From Rhizophagus irregularis (taxonomy: Eukaryota; Glomeromycota; Glomeromycetes; Glomerales; Glomeraceae), in NCBI RefSeq assembly GCF_026210795.1, contig NC_089441.1, positions 1,116,001 through 1,180,000 of the forward strand: 64,000 nucleotides of DNA, in the 5' to 3' direction. A program made the position numbers and the translations under genes. The notes below the pieces were generated by a model. That model saw nothing but the letters and a program-made list of their open reading frames with translations, was not told the origin of the DNA and searched no databases. Below are positions 24,156 to 36,651 of this stretch, piece after piece. Numbering within the stretch: the stretch's first letter is position 1; each line of letters starts with the position of its first letter.

Positions 24156-25006
24156 TTTCGCTTTTAAATATAAAAATATAGATATACACACGATACATTT
24201 TTTTTTTAGTTTATAGATTATTTTTTAATTTATTATTGAATAAAAAAGTTAAACCATATTACCAAATTTATCAGAAATTTATTGTAATATTATTATAAAT
24301 TTTACGTATTATCAAAGGATCATCAAATATTTAATGGTCATAAATTTTTTTTAAAATACTATTGGAGACTTCCGCAGTATTTTAACGGGATGATAATTTT
24401 TTTTTTTTTTTGATGATCAAAAATCTTTAAAAATAGGACCGTGTTTAAATATAATTTTAATCTTTTTATTCAAATAAATATTTTAGAAGGTTAAATTTTA
24501 TTTAAATACTTAAACGTTATGACAAAACAAATTGAACTATTCATCAATTTCTAATTAACTAAATTAAAAGAAAAATTTTTATTTTGATTGAAAGTACTAT
24601 GTACAGTATATCTTGTCTTTTAAATTAAAAATAATTGTATTAAAAGTTTACTAATCTCAATTCTCAAATTCATCGCATTTATCGGGATTTTTGTGTCGGA
24701 TTTTTGGGAGATCACGTGAAAAAGAGTTTCGAGTTGCAAAATATGGATAAATGAAGGCCCATACTGGGTTGGTTCTATCCCGACCATCGGACCATGATGT
24801 TGGTATGCATCTATGAAACTTTTTCAATTTTTTAAGTAAATTACCTAAATTGGCATCTGCACTCTGCAGCTATTGAATAATGGTTCACGGGCATCCATTT
24901 TACCGACATCCAATGACGTGCGTGAAAATTACCTAACTTTTTACCGAAAAATTACGTGATGTACTAGTCACAGTAGCAGATTGGTACAAGAATATTATTG
25001 CGAAAC
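24156..25006. other. 3' flank of UGT copy 4
   Basis: No gene. Matches the flank of copy 3 (18646-20070) except for the 660-bp insert there. It includes a conserved GGAGATCACGTGAAAAAGAG block at about 24706-24725, also present at about 19808-19827. Confidence 0.45.
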
Positions 25007-25015
25007 AAGTCAACT

Positions 25016-25706
25016 AAAAGATGGACATCGGTCCTAAAAGACCACGGTCTCGCGGTCCTACACCTTAAAAAGACGGGCCGGTCCGTCCTGTAACACGTAC
25101 AATAAGCCGACGGTCTTTTTAAGGACTGCAGTCTTTTTACTTTTTCCCTATAAAAAATTTTATCCGTTATTTCTGTAAAAACTCCGTAAAAATGAGCCTT
25201 TCCCGGATCCATATGTAAATAATTTGATAAATTCCGTAATATAAGGTTATTAATTCCGGAGATATGAGCCTTTTACGAAAAAAAAATGGAATATAAAAAA
25301 CGGATTAACTTTTTTACAGGGTTTTCTGCAAATAAATTTTTTCTATTACTTTACTATAAACAGTCTTCCTTTATAAATGAACATTAATTGTATAAATTTA
25401 TAGGAACCATTCCAGACGTATATTATAAGCAAAAAACATGTATAAAGACGGATTTATTATACTTTATTAACGTTAATTTTTTTTTTTTCCTTGGAGACAG
25501 TCTTTTCTAGAAATAAGGCGAAGTTTCAATATGCATGTAATAACTTATATATAAAGACCGATACAAAGACCAGGTCAGTCTTAAGACCGGTCCTGCTGCG
25601 CCAAGAAAAAATGAAAGACCGCGGTCCGGTCCTACAAGTCCTGGGACCGACCGGTCCAGAACCGAGTAGGACCGGTACTCCGGTAGGACCGATGACCATC
25701 TTTACT
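25016..25706. mobile_element. hAT-type MITE, 691 bp, with a nested MITE
   Basis: Inverted ends AAAGATGGACATCGGTCCTA and AAAGATGGTCATCGGTCCTA, flanked by AAGTCAACT (25007-25015 and 25707-25715), an 8-9-bp target duplication. The subterminal regions are GC-richer, with repeated GGTCC/GGACC and GACCGGTC motifs. A smaller element (25146-25321) is inserted within it. The frames at 24964-25212 and 25491-25751 are by-products of these repeats. Confidence 0.85.
25146..25321. mobile_element. CCCTATAAAA MITE, copy A (176 bp)
   Basis: Starts CCCTATAAAAAATTTTATCC and ends CTTTTTTACAGGG. TTT lies on both sides. Very similar to 51544-51730 and 57320-57505, with shared inner blocks CTGTAAAAACTCCGT and ATATGAGCCTTTTACG. 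Confidence 0.85.
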
Positions 25707-25715
25707 AAGTCAACT

Positions 25716-27397
25716 GACTATGAAACAACTATGATGTTATCTATTGCCTAGAACTATTCTTTTTTGGGGAAAAATTACGTTTGTGTCTGCTTATTTAGAA
25801 CCCGTAATTATGCTTAGTTATCAATAGCAGGCAGTACGCTATAAGCCAATTTCGTGAGGTATTACAGAAAATTTATATTTTGTATTCCTAGAAAATAGCA
25901 CGATGTCAACAATCGCAATTACTTTTTTACCGCGGGACAAATGGATAAATTTAGAAAGCCTTAGATAAAGACTGGAGAGTAGAAACTCAGAAGGATCATT
26001 TTTCCCACTTGCCTATCCTGTCTCCTGTCAATACAGAACAAGTAATATAGTTATATGAGAACACGTTTATTAAATTTTTTATTCCATATTACTATGTATA
26101 TCTCGTTTGTACAATCACATTTAACCGTGCATTTCAACCAAGAACAACAATAATTAAAAATCGAAGAACCGGTGTTTCATATTATTCCACATATTCTTCA
26201 ATAATCAACCTCTGTTCTTTAAAGAGTTATGGAAACGTTCATTATGATGTTGATTACAAAACAGAAAATTCTTTGATACGTCATCTAACAACCAGTTCTA
26301 ATATTTCATGATCCATAATTTACAACTTTACAATACAATGAATGTGGATAACGATAAATATTAAATAAAAACCTAAATTTTTATTCACCATATGAATAAG
26401 AAATACAAATATTTTCGATGATCGTTCACAACTATTACAACTATTGTTGAACATTCATATAAATTAAATCAATCTTTTGATTGAGAGCATCAATTATTTT
26501 TTCCCACTAATTCTTTTTTTTTTTTGTTAAATTTTTTTCATAAATAATTCCAAGATTTCGCTATTTAATATATAATTTTACTAAAAAAATCACGTTATAT
26601 GCGTAAAACATTGTCCTCATCGTTCGGTTCAGTTCAATACTTTTGAGTCAAATTATGTTTTTATTTTAATAAATAATATATCATCAGTAAATCACGTTTT
26701 ATGTTGAAGCAGCTATATAGTGTGATTAAGATTATTGTCACTTTTTTCATATGTACTATGATGATTTTATGAATTATGATCGATAATTTTAGAATTGAAT
26801 TGATTCTTTTTCTATACTGAAATGTTTTTTTGTCAACGTTGTACATAACGTGATATGTTGTAGTCCTTAAAAAAATATTTATAATGATGGGAAATTCTTC
26901 TATATAGTATAACAAGTTTTTTTTTTATGGTAGCAAGAAGAATTGATATTCGACATGTAAAAATATTTTAACAAAAGATCCATTATTAATAATATCGATT
27001 TTTTTTTTAAGCTAGCCGCGTTCCAAGGACGAGGTTGAGTATTATCTATTTCAAACATTTGATGTTCATCGATATCCATTGATTCATCAAGAGAAGTTAA
27101 ACTTTCGGATCCAGGGTTCTGAGATAGACTTACTATGCACAGCGGCGTTCCAGGGTCGGTAAAATTCTGTGCGGTTTACTTTATCTCTTCTTCTATAACC
27201 ACTTCATATGTTAATAAGTTAAAAAATAATAATTTGGTGAAATTTTTATTAACGTGAATCAAGAATGAATTATTCAAATAATTTCCAGCAATATAACATA
27301 ATGTGTATTACCTTACGAGTAAATTAAGGCGCCGGAATTATTACAGACTTATTACGTGTTATTATTATTTTTATGGAAGGTTAGGTTTGACCGCTAG
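25716..27397. other. Intergenic, one possible exon relic
   Basis: Mostly AT-rich with no recognised gene. On the minus strand at about 27010-27160 one frame stays open and reads like protein (GSESLTSLDESMDIDEHQMF, then a TQPRPWNAAS-like block). Near-direct repeats GCCGCGTTCCAAGG and GCGGCGTTCCAGGG sit at its two ends (27016 and 27143). This could be a captured or dying exon; family unknown. Confidence 0.3.
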
Positions 27398-28749
27398 CCC
27401 TATGAAAAAAAATCATCCAATTTTTGTACAATATTTGTTCAAGTCCGTGTGGAAATTGTACAATTATTGCAGATTTTTGGATAAAAATAGTTATGAAGTT
27501 TTTCAAAGCATATTAAAAGTATGCAATTTTTGTACAACTTAAATTTAGAATATAGAAAATGTTCAATTTTTGTGTGATTTTTATACAACTTAAATTTAGG
27601 ATACAGAAAACATTCAATTTTTGTACAATAAAAATTGTGATTATTGTACACTTGAAAATAGACTTAAATTTAGGATACAGAAAGCAATTTTTGGGTAATC
27701 CTATTATACTACTTTCCATTTTACCTGTATGGTTACATTTGACCACTTTTAGGGTCGAATAGACCACTTTTAACCATTACAAATAGATTTTCCTAAGTAA
27801 AGTGATTTATGCAGTAAAGTTACACAAAATTCAACCGCATATTTGCTTATAAACGGGCATCTTCCGGACCCATTGGTGAAATTTTTGTATCATCTTGTAA
27901 CTAAAAAAAAGTCAAAAACTTTTTATTAGGTTAAACAATTAGTTCTGACCGGAATTATAATTTGGCCAGAATTATGCGGTAAAAATCAAATCTTAAAATT
28001 ATATATGTGGTCACGTGATCTGATCGTCAAAATAAATATGATGACGCGAAATGTTTTTGTTTATGTTTTTTTAACCTTTTAACTTTTCTTCAACTTTCTT
28101 TTAAAATATCAGGTAAGAAAAACTTGTGTTCTTTATCTTTTTATTTTCCTAACTTTTTACATTTTAATGTTACTAACTTGCTTTCTTCACTAACTTCATA
28201 CTTTTTTTATTACTAATACTAATAATTTACTTTTTAACACTACTAATTTGCTTTCTTCACTAACTTCATACTTTTTTATTTAATACTAATAATTTACTTA
28301 CACTAATAATTTACTTTTTTCTTTGATGATACTACTAGCTAATTTACTTTCATGTTATTAACATACTTTATTTTATTTTATTTTCTTACAAATTTTTATA
28401 TTTATAATTATATCAAATTTAGTATTTTATTTATGAAATATTGTGTATATTTTTTATATTTTAAGTCAATAAAAAAAATTCATAATTTCACTTTATAAAT
28501 TGCCTGTTATTACTGTAAAATTTAACCTATAATTCCTAAAATATGGCCTAAAATTTGGCTCAAAAATCACACAATAATTGTATAAATTCAGGTCAAAAAT
28601 AGGATAATTATTGAATAAATTACCATGCAATAATTGTGTGATTTATTGCAATTTTTAGCACAATTATTGTATGGTCAAATATACAGAAATCGTAGTGAAT
28701 TTAATTGAATGATTTTTCAACAAAAATCACACAGACTTTTTTCATAGGG
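27398..28749. mobile_element. Large non-autonomous element with CCCTATGAAAAAA ends (1352 bp)
   Basis: Left end CCCTATGAAAAAAAATC and right end GACTTTTTTCATAGGG are inverted copies; TAG flanks both sides, a 3-bp target duplication. The interior is built of repeats: TTCAATTTTTGT and AAATTTAGGATACAGAAA several times near 27540-27690, and AATTATTG/CAATAATT blocks near 28560-28680. No coding capacity, so the frames at 27303-27767 are rejected. The ends resemble those of the short CCCTATAAAA MITEs. Confidence 0.7.
28161..28310. repeat. Short tandem duplication, period about 70 bp
   Basis: The block beginning TTGCTTTCTTCACTAACTTC occurs at about 28179 and 28249, with further ACTAATAATTTACTT copies after it. 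It lies inside the 27398-28749 element. Confidence 0.6.
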
Positions 28750-29525
28750 TAGATATAATATATGTTAAAATACTTCTTTGCAATGTTATCAAAAAAAGTG
28801 CTATATGGTGTGGATAAATTCCGAGCGAACAAGCTCTGTAAAAACTTTAGTTTCATTGCCATTTTTTACGCGAAATCCAAAACGAAGGACGGATTTATTC
28901 ATGAATTCGTTTTATTATAATACAAGATGAAGATCCTACAACCATTCTGGACCGTGAGAGGCTAATAGAAAAAGAAATTATTCGCTCTATGTTAGAGAAA
29001 AAAGGGAATCAATTCTATATGATTTGATTACTTTGATTGATGAACTATAACTAAAATTTGAAAAAAAAAAAAATAAATATATCTCAGCTATGTTATTATT
29101 TGTCTTCCAAGTAAGGAGGACAATCATATTAATAATTTTATTATATTGATTATGAATTTTGGACTCTAAAATTTAACACTAGGATTGTTGTTGTTTGATA
29201 TTACTTTTCCACGATATAGACGATGCACGGTAATCTGAGTTTCAACATGAAAATATTAGTATATTGGGGATGCGGAAAAAAATTACAATTTTTTTGATTT
29301 TTTTTTTTTAAAAAATAATAATACTATAAACTTTCTAAAAATAGTAATTACCATTACAAAAAAAAACAATTATTCATAACTAAAATTTTTTTGATTATTA
29401 CATAATTTCATAAAAATTATCATGTGCTATATGTGCCATGAAAAATAACGTAAATACTGGACTTTTCCCCTCAAGTTGACAGAATTTTATGTTATCATTT
29501 TTTTTCAATTTTTTAGTAAGCCTGA
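28750..29525. other. Intergenic, one short coding-like block
   Basis: At about 28919-29027 one frame reads IQDEDPTTILDRERLIEKEI and then IRSMLEKKGN before a stop, which looks like a helical coding remnant. There is nothing else to identify a gene. Confidence 0.25.
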
Positions 29526-29965
29526 CTATTTTTTAGCCATGGAGGCGCAGGAAGTACTCATGAAACTTTATACTGGTACTCTGTTACCTCTTGGAGGTGA
29601 TCAGATGGGCAACGCCCAAAAAATTAGAAACAGCTGGTGTAGCATTATCAGTAAATAAACTTACTTTGGATGTTAATGATATTGTAAAATGAATAGGGTT
29701 CTTATTAAAAGATGAGGATGTAAAGAAGAATTCAGGAAGAACGAAATTTCTAGTCAGAATTAATAGTAAGAGAAAATATAGAGCTGCTGACTTAATTGAA
29801 TATATTTTATATAGTGAGGGTTACTGAATCTAGAATGGGATTTATTAAAGTAAATAATCTTGACGTTTATGGAGTTTTATTAGGTATTATTCTTACACTT
29901 ATTGAAGGAATCGCATTCAAATTGATCAAGTTCTTCGTCCATTAGAATAAAATCAGGAAAAGCAA
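29526..29965 (+). pseudogene. UGT exon 5 fragment, decayed
   Basis: Begins abruptly at the TTTAGCCATGGAGGCGCAGG donor-site segment and runs to the membrane-helix region (DVYGVLLGIILTLI). Broken by a deletion after TGGTACT (loss of the PMLV codons), a frameshift after AACGCCCAAAA, a TGA near 29690, and a deletion removing the LDEYLDDDFLKEWIP stretch near 29820. No exons 1-4 upstream. Probably a truncated duplicate of the copy 1-4 group. Confidence 0.85.
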
Positions 29966-32069
29966 AAGCGGCTAAAAATTTGTTCAATAACTTTGGGTAA
30001 ATATTTTAAATTTTCACTTTAGATATGAAAATACATATACGTCATTTCATAAATTAATATATTATCAAATTTTAATGAGAAAAAGTTTTTAATTATAAGT
30101 ATTACGTAATGATAGTAAACAAATAACGTGTTATACTATTTTATCCTATCAGAAAAGTGACGTGAGATTTTTTTTTCGATGATTAATTAACAACTTTCAA
30201 GTAAATAAATATTTGATTAATTAACAAACTACGTCAGTTATGGAAATGTGGAATTTTAGTAGCTATTCACTTTAAAGAATTCAAGTAATTATTGTAGAAA
30301 TAATATTACATACTTTTTTTAGATATTTGAAATTAGTTAATAATATAAAAAATATATATATAATATTTCATTTATGTCTTCTAAACCGGATTAAAATATA
30401 GCCCGGATGTTGATTGCAGCTAAACGGGTATCCTAAAACTTCCACAATTAAAAATTATCTTATTTTTCGTCTTTTTTTATGTTTTTTGTCAATTAATATT
30501 TTTCCTTTTTTTTGGTTTTTGTTATTTTTTTTTATTTTTTGTTATTTTTTTTTCTTTCATTTTTTGTCATTTTTTTTATTTGAGCCTTAGATACTGCATA
30601 ATAAAGGTAAAGTTATACTTTGATTTTTTTTCGTTTTTCGATTAAAATAGATCTAGGACGACCTTTTGTCGTCATTGTATATCACGTTTTTTATGAAATA
30701 GGAAATGATGGACCAAATTTACGAATATAAATGCGTTAAGTATATTCTTGAATTTACTATTTTAATGTAAAATAAACGCTTAAGAATTATCATGTAACAC
30801 TTTATTAAAAAATCTGATTTAATCCTATTTAAAAAATAAAACCAAAAGTGATGTTATCGCGTTGCTTGCTTCAACTTGGAAAACGTAAATTATCGTTTTC
30901 TTTATTTTACATAAGTAACGTGTTTTGTTTACAAAATTATCTTTTAAAAAAAATCTTTTACAGTATAATAAATAAATTTTTTTTAAAAAAAATCACCAAA
31001 TGGAAAAATGAGTCCACGATCAATTAATTGATCTAATTGCATACTAAAATGAATGTTCGATAAACAGTTGAGAGTAATAACTTCATAAGGCTGATAAAAA
31101 TCAGATTCCATAAAATGAAGATTTACAAATCACGAACAAACAGAAGAAACCTATTTTGGAGAATATGAAAGTGGCGTTAGCGTCGCTGAATTGGATTTAT
31201 ATACTCCAAGGGCGTAAGGACTACTTTTTACCTTAACTGCCTGTTATTGATATTGATGTTCCTGCTATCAAATTCCATACAAGTCGATTCAAAGAGGATC
31301 CCTTAACGGAACATTTCATACCATATGTAAAGAAATTTTCCCATCATGTGATGAAAATACATTATCATCTTATACCTAACTGTCCACTTTCATGGTTTTG
31401 GTTAGATAACTCGAACGCGTGCCAAAAGAAACGAAAATTAAATTTTTTTATTATAAAACGACAATTCTTTTAACGTAATAACTAATCAATAATAATGTTA
31501 AAATTACGTAGATAATAAAATACCGATTTTTATCGATAAACTTTTTCACAATTAAAGGAATATAAGTTGGTAACTCGATTAGCATAGATTTTTTTTAGTT
31601 AGACGATACAAAATATAATTTTCAGTTTTCGTATTCCAGAAGTTCTGATTTCCGAAATTTTAATTTTTTTATATTTATAAAGTATGTTAAAACTATATGA
31701 TTCATTTATTTAATAATATACTACTTCAATGTTAGTGTTATAAACGTCAAAAAAATAATTAACTTGTTTATACTATATATAATGGACAATACTGATTTAC
31801 TAAAGTTAATTGTGATATGAGAACCAATTTTTAACTTAAATTTTACTATCATGCATGAAAATGAATTAGTAATAAAAAATTAGGTTAAGACATTATTGTA
31901 ATTACAATAAATCACTATCCAGCGATTATAGCTAACTGAATTCAAAGTTTCTATAAAATCAATCCATCTATGGTTTAATATATCTGAACATTAATATATT
32001 TGTATATTAAAGAATCCAGCTAATTACAGTACTGTATAATATAAAAAAAATTGGGTTTAAATATTATAA
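29966..32069. other. Intergenic, T-rich tract and one coding-like relic
   Basis: 30460-30600 is a T-rich low-complexity tract with TTATTTTTTTT repeats. At about 31245-31450 one plus-strand frame stays open for roughly 70 codons (VIDIDVPAIKFHTSRFKEDP, then a WFWLDNSNAC block). It looks like a dying coding exon with no recognised family and no matching exons around it. Confidence 0.3.
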
Positions 32070-33948
32070 TTAAAGGGCGTTGATGTCAAGATCAATTTCT
32101 TTGGTGACGTATCCTTATGTTGAAAACAAAAATTAGATAAAAATTTATAATGTTGACTTATATTTATAAACGTACCTTTATCACAAGGTTCATTAGAGCT
32201 CATATTAATATCTAATACAATTTCTTTTGTAAAGTGATCTACAAATCGTGAGGATCAATTAAAATTATGAAAGAAATATGTTGATCGTTAAAGTGTATTT
32301 TATTTACCACTATTTTCATTTTCAAGAAATTTTCTTCTTTTCATACTTTGTTCTAAATAATTATGAATGTGAATTAATTAGTAGAAAGTATAATGAAAAA
32401 TAATAATTTATTAAATTAATTACCGTACCATTGTCATTAATGTCTTCAACTGAATCATCTTCAAACTTTCTTTTATCTTTAAATAATATTAATAATAAGT
32501 AAGAACATAAAAAAACCATTAAAAAAAACTGAATAATTACCAGTATTTTTCTGATAATAATAAAATGGATCTAAATAAATAATTGTTAAATTTTTCTTGC
32601 AACAAAAATGCGTTGTAATTAATAAATTTGTTACCGATAGATTGACTCCTTGAACTCCTTAAAGACATTGCAGATTGAATCATGCGACTTAAAGGTCTAC
32701 TCTTATAAATGGCATCTGGATTATTTATTGTTACAGGTCCAATATCTGATGATTTAATAATTTTAGTTTGATTTATTATATCACTTTCATCATTATACAT
32801 TTTATAAATTTTCGAAAATATAACTACAACTGTTGGTCTTTTTGCTGGATCAGAATGCCAGCATTTCTTCATCAATTCAATATATCCTTCGGGTGCATTT
32901 GTAAAAATTGGTGGTCGTAAACCATCACATATTTTGATTATAAGTTCTATATCATGAATTTCATCCCAAAAAGGTCTTCTACCTGTCATAAATTCCCACA
33001 TAATCATTCCAAAACTATATATATCTGAAGCTTCAGTATATTTTTGTCCTTGAAGAATCTCTGGTGCCATATAAGGAATAATACCATATTTCTCATTATC
33101 ATTATGCGATTCGGTTGCAGATCTACTTATTCCCAGATCACCTATGTACACATGAAATTTATCAATAAAGATATTTCCACTATGTAAATCCCTGTGGATG
33201 ATTTTTGCTTTGTGTATTTCTTTAAGTCCATTTATTGTATAAAATAACAATCTCAGTTTTATCCCCCAATTAATATTATAAAAGTTATTACTTAAATAAT
33301 GTATCAAATCACCTGAACTATAATATGCCATGATAATTATCTTATCTTTAGTAATAGGATCTTGAGTAATTCCAAAATATTTACTAACGCTGAGATTACG
33401 ACCTTTTAATAAAATCTGATAATATACCTTAAACTAAATAAATAAAAAAAAATTATTAATTTATCATCATCATCACGTTGAAGATTAGAATATTGCATGT
33501 ACTGTACCTCGTTCAGTTCCTTGGATGTAATGTTTTTAGAATTATTAAGTTTTTTGAGAACAACTGTATAATTATTCTCACAAATAATATTAGTGTAATA
33601 GGAAAAGTGCTCACAAATTGGGCCATCAACCCAAATAGCTTTATAAATTTTACTAAATCCTCCTTCGGCAATAAATTCTATATTTTTGAATTGATCATAG
33701 GGAACAAATTCCAATACCCCAGGAATTGAACCTTTAACAAAATTAACTCGTGTATTTCTGATAAAGTCATCAATGACTTTATTCCCACTTAAATTAAGTT
33801 TGAATATGTTATAACATAAATGACAAGTCTCGTGATTTTTGTTTATAATGTTTCTTATCTTACATTCTTTACATTCTATCCCTTCTTTACTAACTATAGC
33901 AGTTCGTGCTGGCCGACTTAAGGACATATTGCATGACATCGTAAACAA
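32070..33948 (-). CDS. Protein kinase, TKL-like, with N-terminal double CxxC
   Basis: Phosphorylates Ser/Thr (possibly Tyr) residues; substrate unknown. Seven minus-strand exons joined by GT-AG sites that keep frame: 33508-33948, 32635-33433, 32541-32570, 32429-32476, 32308-32352, 32176-32238, 32070-32113, giving 489 aa. From exon 2 onward the introns are all phase 1. The N-terminus has CKEC and CHLC, a likely zinc knuckle. Kinase motifs: EGGFSKIYKA glycine loop, VVLKKL lysine, HRDLHSGN catalytic loop, DLG in place of DFG, PYMAPE and SDIYSFGMIMWE. The tail of small exons encodes an acidic region with two near-repeats, TKEIVLDIN and TKEIDLDIN. This layout is typical of the hugely expanded Glomeromycotina kinases. 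Stopping at the in-frame TAA of exon 2 (32537) would lose the tail. Confidence 0.85.
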
Positions 33949-36651
33949 TATTTATATTAATTGTTCTGTTATTTCAAAAAATATATAATTTATTTGTAGC
34001 GTTCAAGAAAATCTTCTAGTATATATATTTAAAGTAAGGAGTTCAAAATCCTAAAGAATTATAGTAAACAATTAATCTAGAAGTCCATTATGGAAAGATT
34101 TTGAATGAGCTCTGACCAGAATTCCATGAAAGAATAAAAGAATTCTATTAAGATGTAGAGATCAACTTAATTATAAATTGTCGCGTGATACAGTAACTCC
34201 TTTTTTTTCCATTAAAAGCAAGTATTTGCTATTTTGTGTAACAACTCTCGTAATAATAATCTATATATCTAAAAATTTGTAACGTTTAGATTACCTGTAT
34301 AAATAAATTCTAAATTGTGCAACCTTACTTCCATTGGCCAGTTTATTACGTGACGACGTGACGTCGTGACGTTAAACAAATTCAAAAAAGCAAAATTTAT
34401 ATGTCGATCATATAATTCCAGCCAGCATTACAATCCTGGTGCGAAGCAACTAGTTTGCATTAAATTCAAAATAATTGTTGAAAAATCGATATTGATTATT
34501 TTTATATATAAAATTTTTATTAATTTTTTTAAAAAAATTATCATGAGTATATAAAAGCAGAAATGAACCAAGTTTATAAAGGGATTCAAATAATTTAAAA
34601 TTTAATTATATTTTTTCACCTAAGCGTAAGTTCTTATACTAAATTTTAGTTAAATAGCGTCCAAGATCTAAAAAGTGTAAGATAAATTTCATAAAAAACG
34701 ACCACATATATTAATAAACAAACTTTATTAAAAATTTTCTTCCTTTACTGATTTTTTTTTCTTATTTCTACAGCTACAAATATAAAATTTAATTATTAAT
34801 ATAAAGTTTAATAAAAACAATTAAATCAGTAGATCAAATATTTCCATTATTTTCACATATATTTGTAATTTATTGACTATCATCATCCATTTTATTAAAA
34901 GTTTTTCGTTAAAATAAAGAAAACCATTTCATAGATCAAAAATTAAAAATATATTTTTGTTTTTAAGTAATATTTTCTAAGGTATACTTCAAGGGATAGA
35001 TTTCAATTTCAAATTTATTAAAATAGCCAACAAGTCGAGTTGACTCGAGACTTGAGTTACACAAGCGCAAATCCAAGCCTATAATAATAATCAAATTTTT
35101 AACCGGCCTGCCTGTTCAAAATTATTTTATCAAGTGATTATCAATATTTAATTTTTTTTTTTCAGGAAAAATCTCCATTTATTGTCCGAAGGACTATTTA
35201 CCGTGCTGAATTAGCAAAATTTGCTTAACCCCGTTTTTGTCCCTGTCACAATCGACAATTTTATTTCCTTTTTTTGAATATGTATCACGATTTATGTAAC
35301 ACTACCTATATGACCTAAATATGACAAGTATGACAAGTAGATCCGTAGCACTTGCGAGTTATGTTGTGATTAAAATCTTTTCAAGCGCAGCACTAAACAG
35401 AATTCCACTATACAACATCCCTATTTAATTAATCGGTTACAAGATAAAAAAAATCATGTAAAAAATAAAAAATAATAATAATAAAACGTTTAAATTTTAC
35501 TAAAAATATCATGATTAAAAATAAAATTTCAACGCGAAGTAAGGTATCAGGACATTTCGCCGAAGCCATTTCGCCGAATGGACATTTGCCGAAACATTAT
35601 TTATTACATTTGTTTAATTTATTGTTTTTATACTAAATACATGAAGAAATCTTTTCTAGAAAAATTTTTGAATTAGCTAATTTTTATTAAATTTGTCTTG
35701 TTGTTTATAATATATTAATCATTTTTTACCTGTTACTGAATAAATGTTTTCAGGAAAATAAAGTTATTTATTTATTGCTTAACAATTAATATCAGTTACT
35801 TGAATGTTAAAGTAATAATATCATAGAAGAAAATACTCTTAAAAATAAAAAGAATTTTTTGTTTAAACGTTTATTTAATTTTTATTTTTATTGCAAAAAT
35901 AGGTGACGTAGCAAAAGAATGTAAAATAGAAACTAAAAAAATGAAAAGATTAAAGTACTCAATCAAGAATCGAAATAAATAAAAGAAAATTTTTTATTTT
36001 CATTGCGCGATTAATATTTTTATAAAATTGATAATCGCTATCATTTCTATCATTTTCGGCAAAATGTACCGTAACCTGTAGGAGGATAGATAGGCAGACA
36101 TACACTTCAGAAAGTTGGCCGCAAGTAATTTCGTGATCGTATTTATCACCACAAACTTTCAGTCATTGGCATTACAGATAAATAGAGGTAATACTTAGGA
36201 ATGGGAACTGTTAAAGCGTCTGAAGTGTCATAATCACAAAAAATAAAAATATAGTAAAAAAAATGTATCGCTGCATCATTAAATTTATCATAAATATTAA
36301 ATTGTGTTAATGCCGCGTTGCAAAGTATTTATTACATATTGGCTAATTGAGTCCCTAAAATTTTGGGGTGTATTTAAATAGATCATCATGTGATACGTAT
36401 TAAAGCTAAATTATTGTAGAAAGAAAAACATGTCGTGACTAACCGAACGATTATTAAATGATTACTGCAAATAGCCTACTATTTCGAAAATGACAAATTT
36501 CAGATTTAAGTGGGTTAATTTTATAAGTATTTAATGTTTTTATTTAATAATCTTATTTATTAAAATAAAGAAATAACAAATTTTTCTACGAAAAAAAAAT
36601 AAACATGTGTACTGACGTGTAAAAAAACATAAGCATTTAAGATTTTATAAA
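33949..36651. other. Intergenic, no gene recognised
   Basis: AT-rich. Contains CATTTCGCCGAA repeated at about 35555-35580 and a related ACATTTGCCGAAAC, of the sort seen at ends of small repeats. A short GTGACGACGTGACGTCGTGACG palindromic run lies near 34350-34371. No supported gene. Confidence 0.35.
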
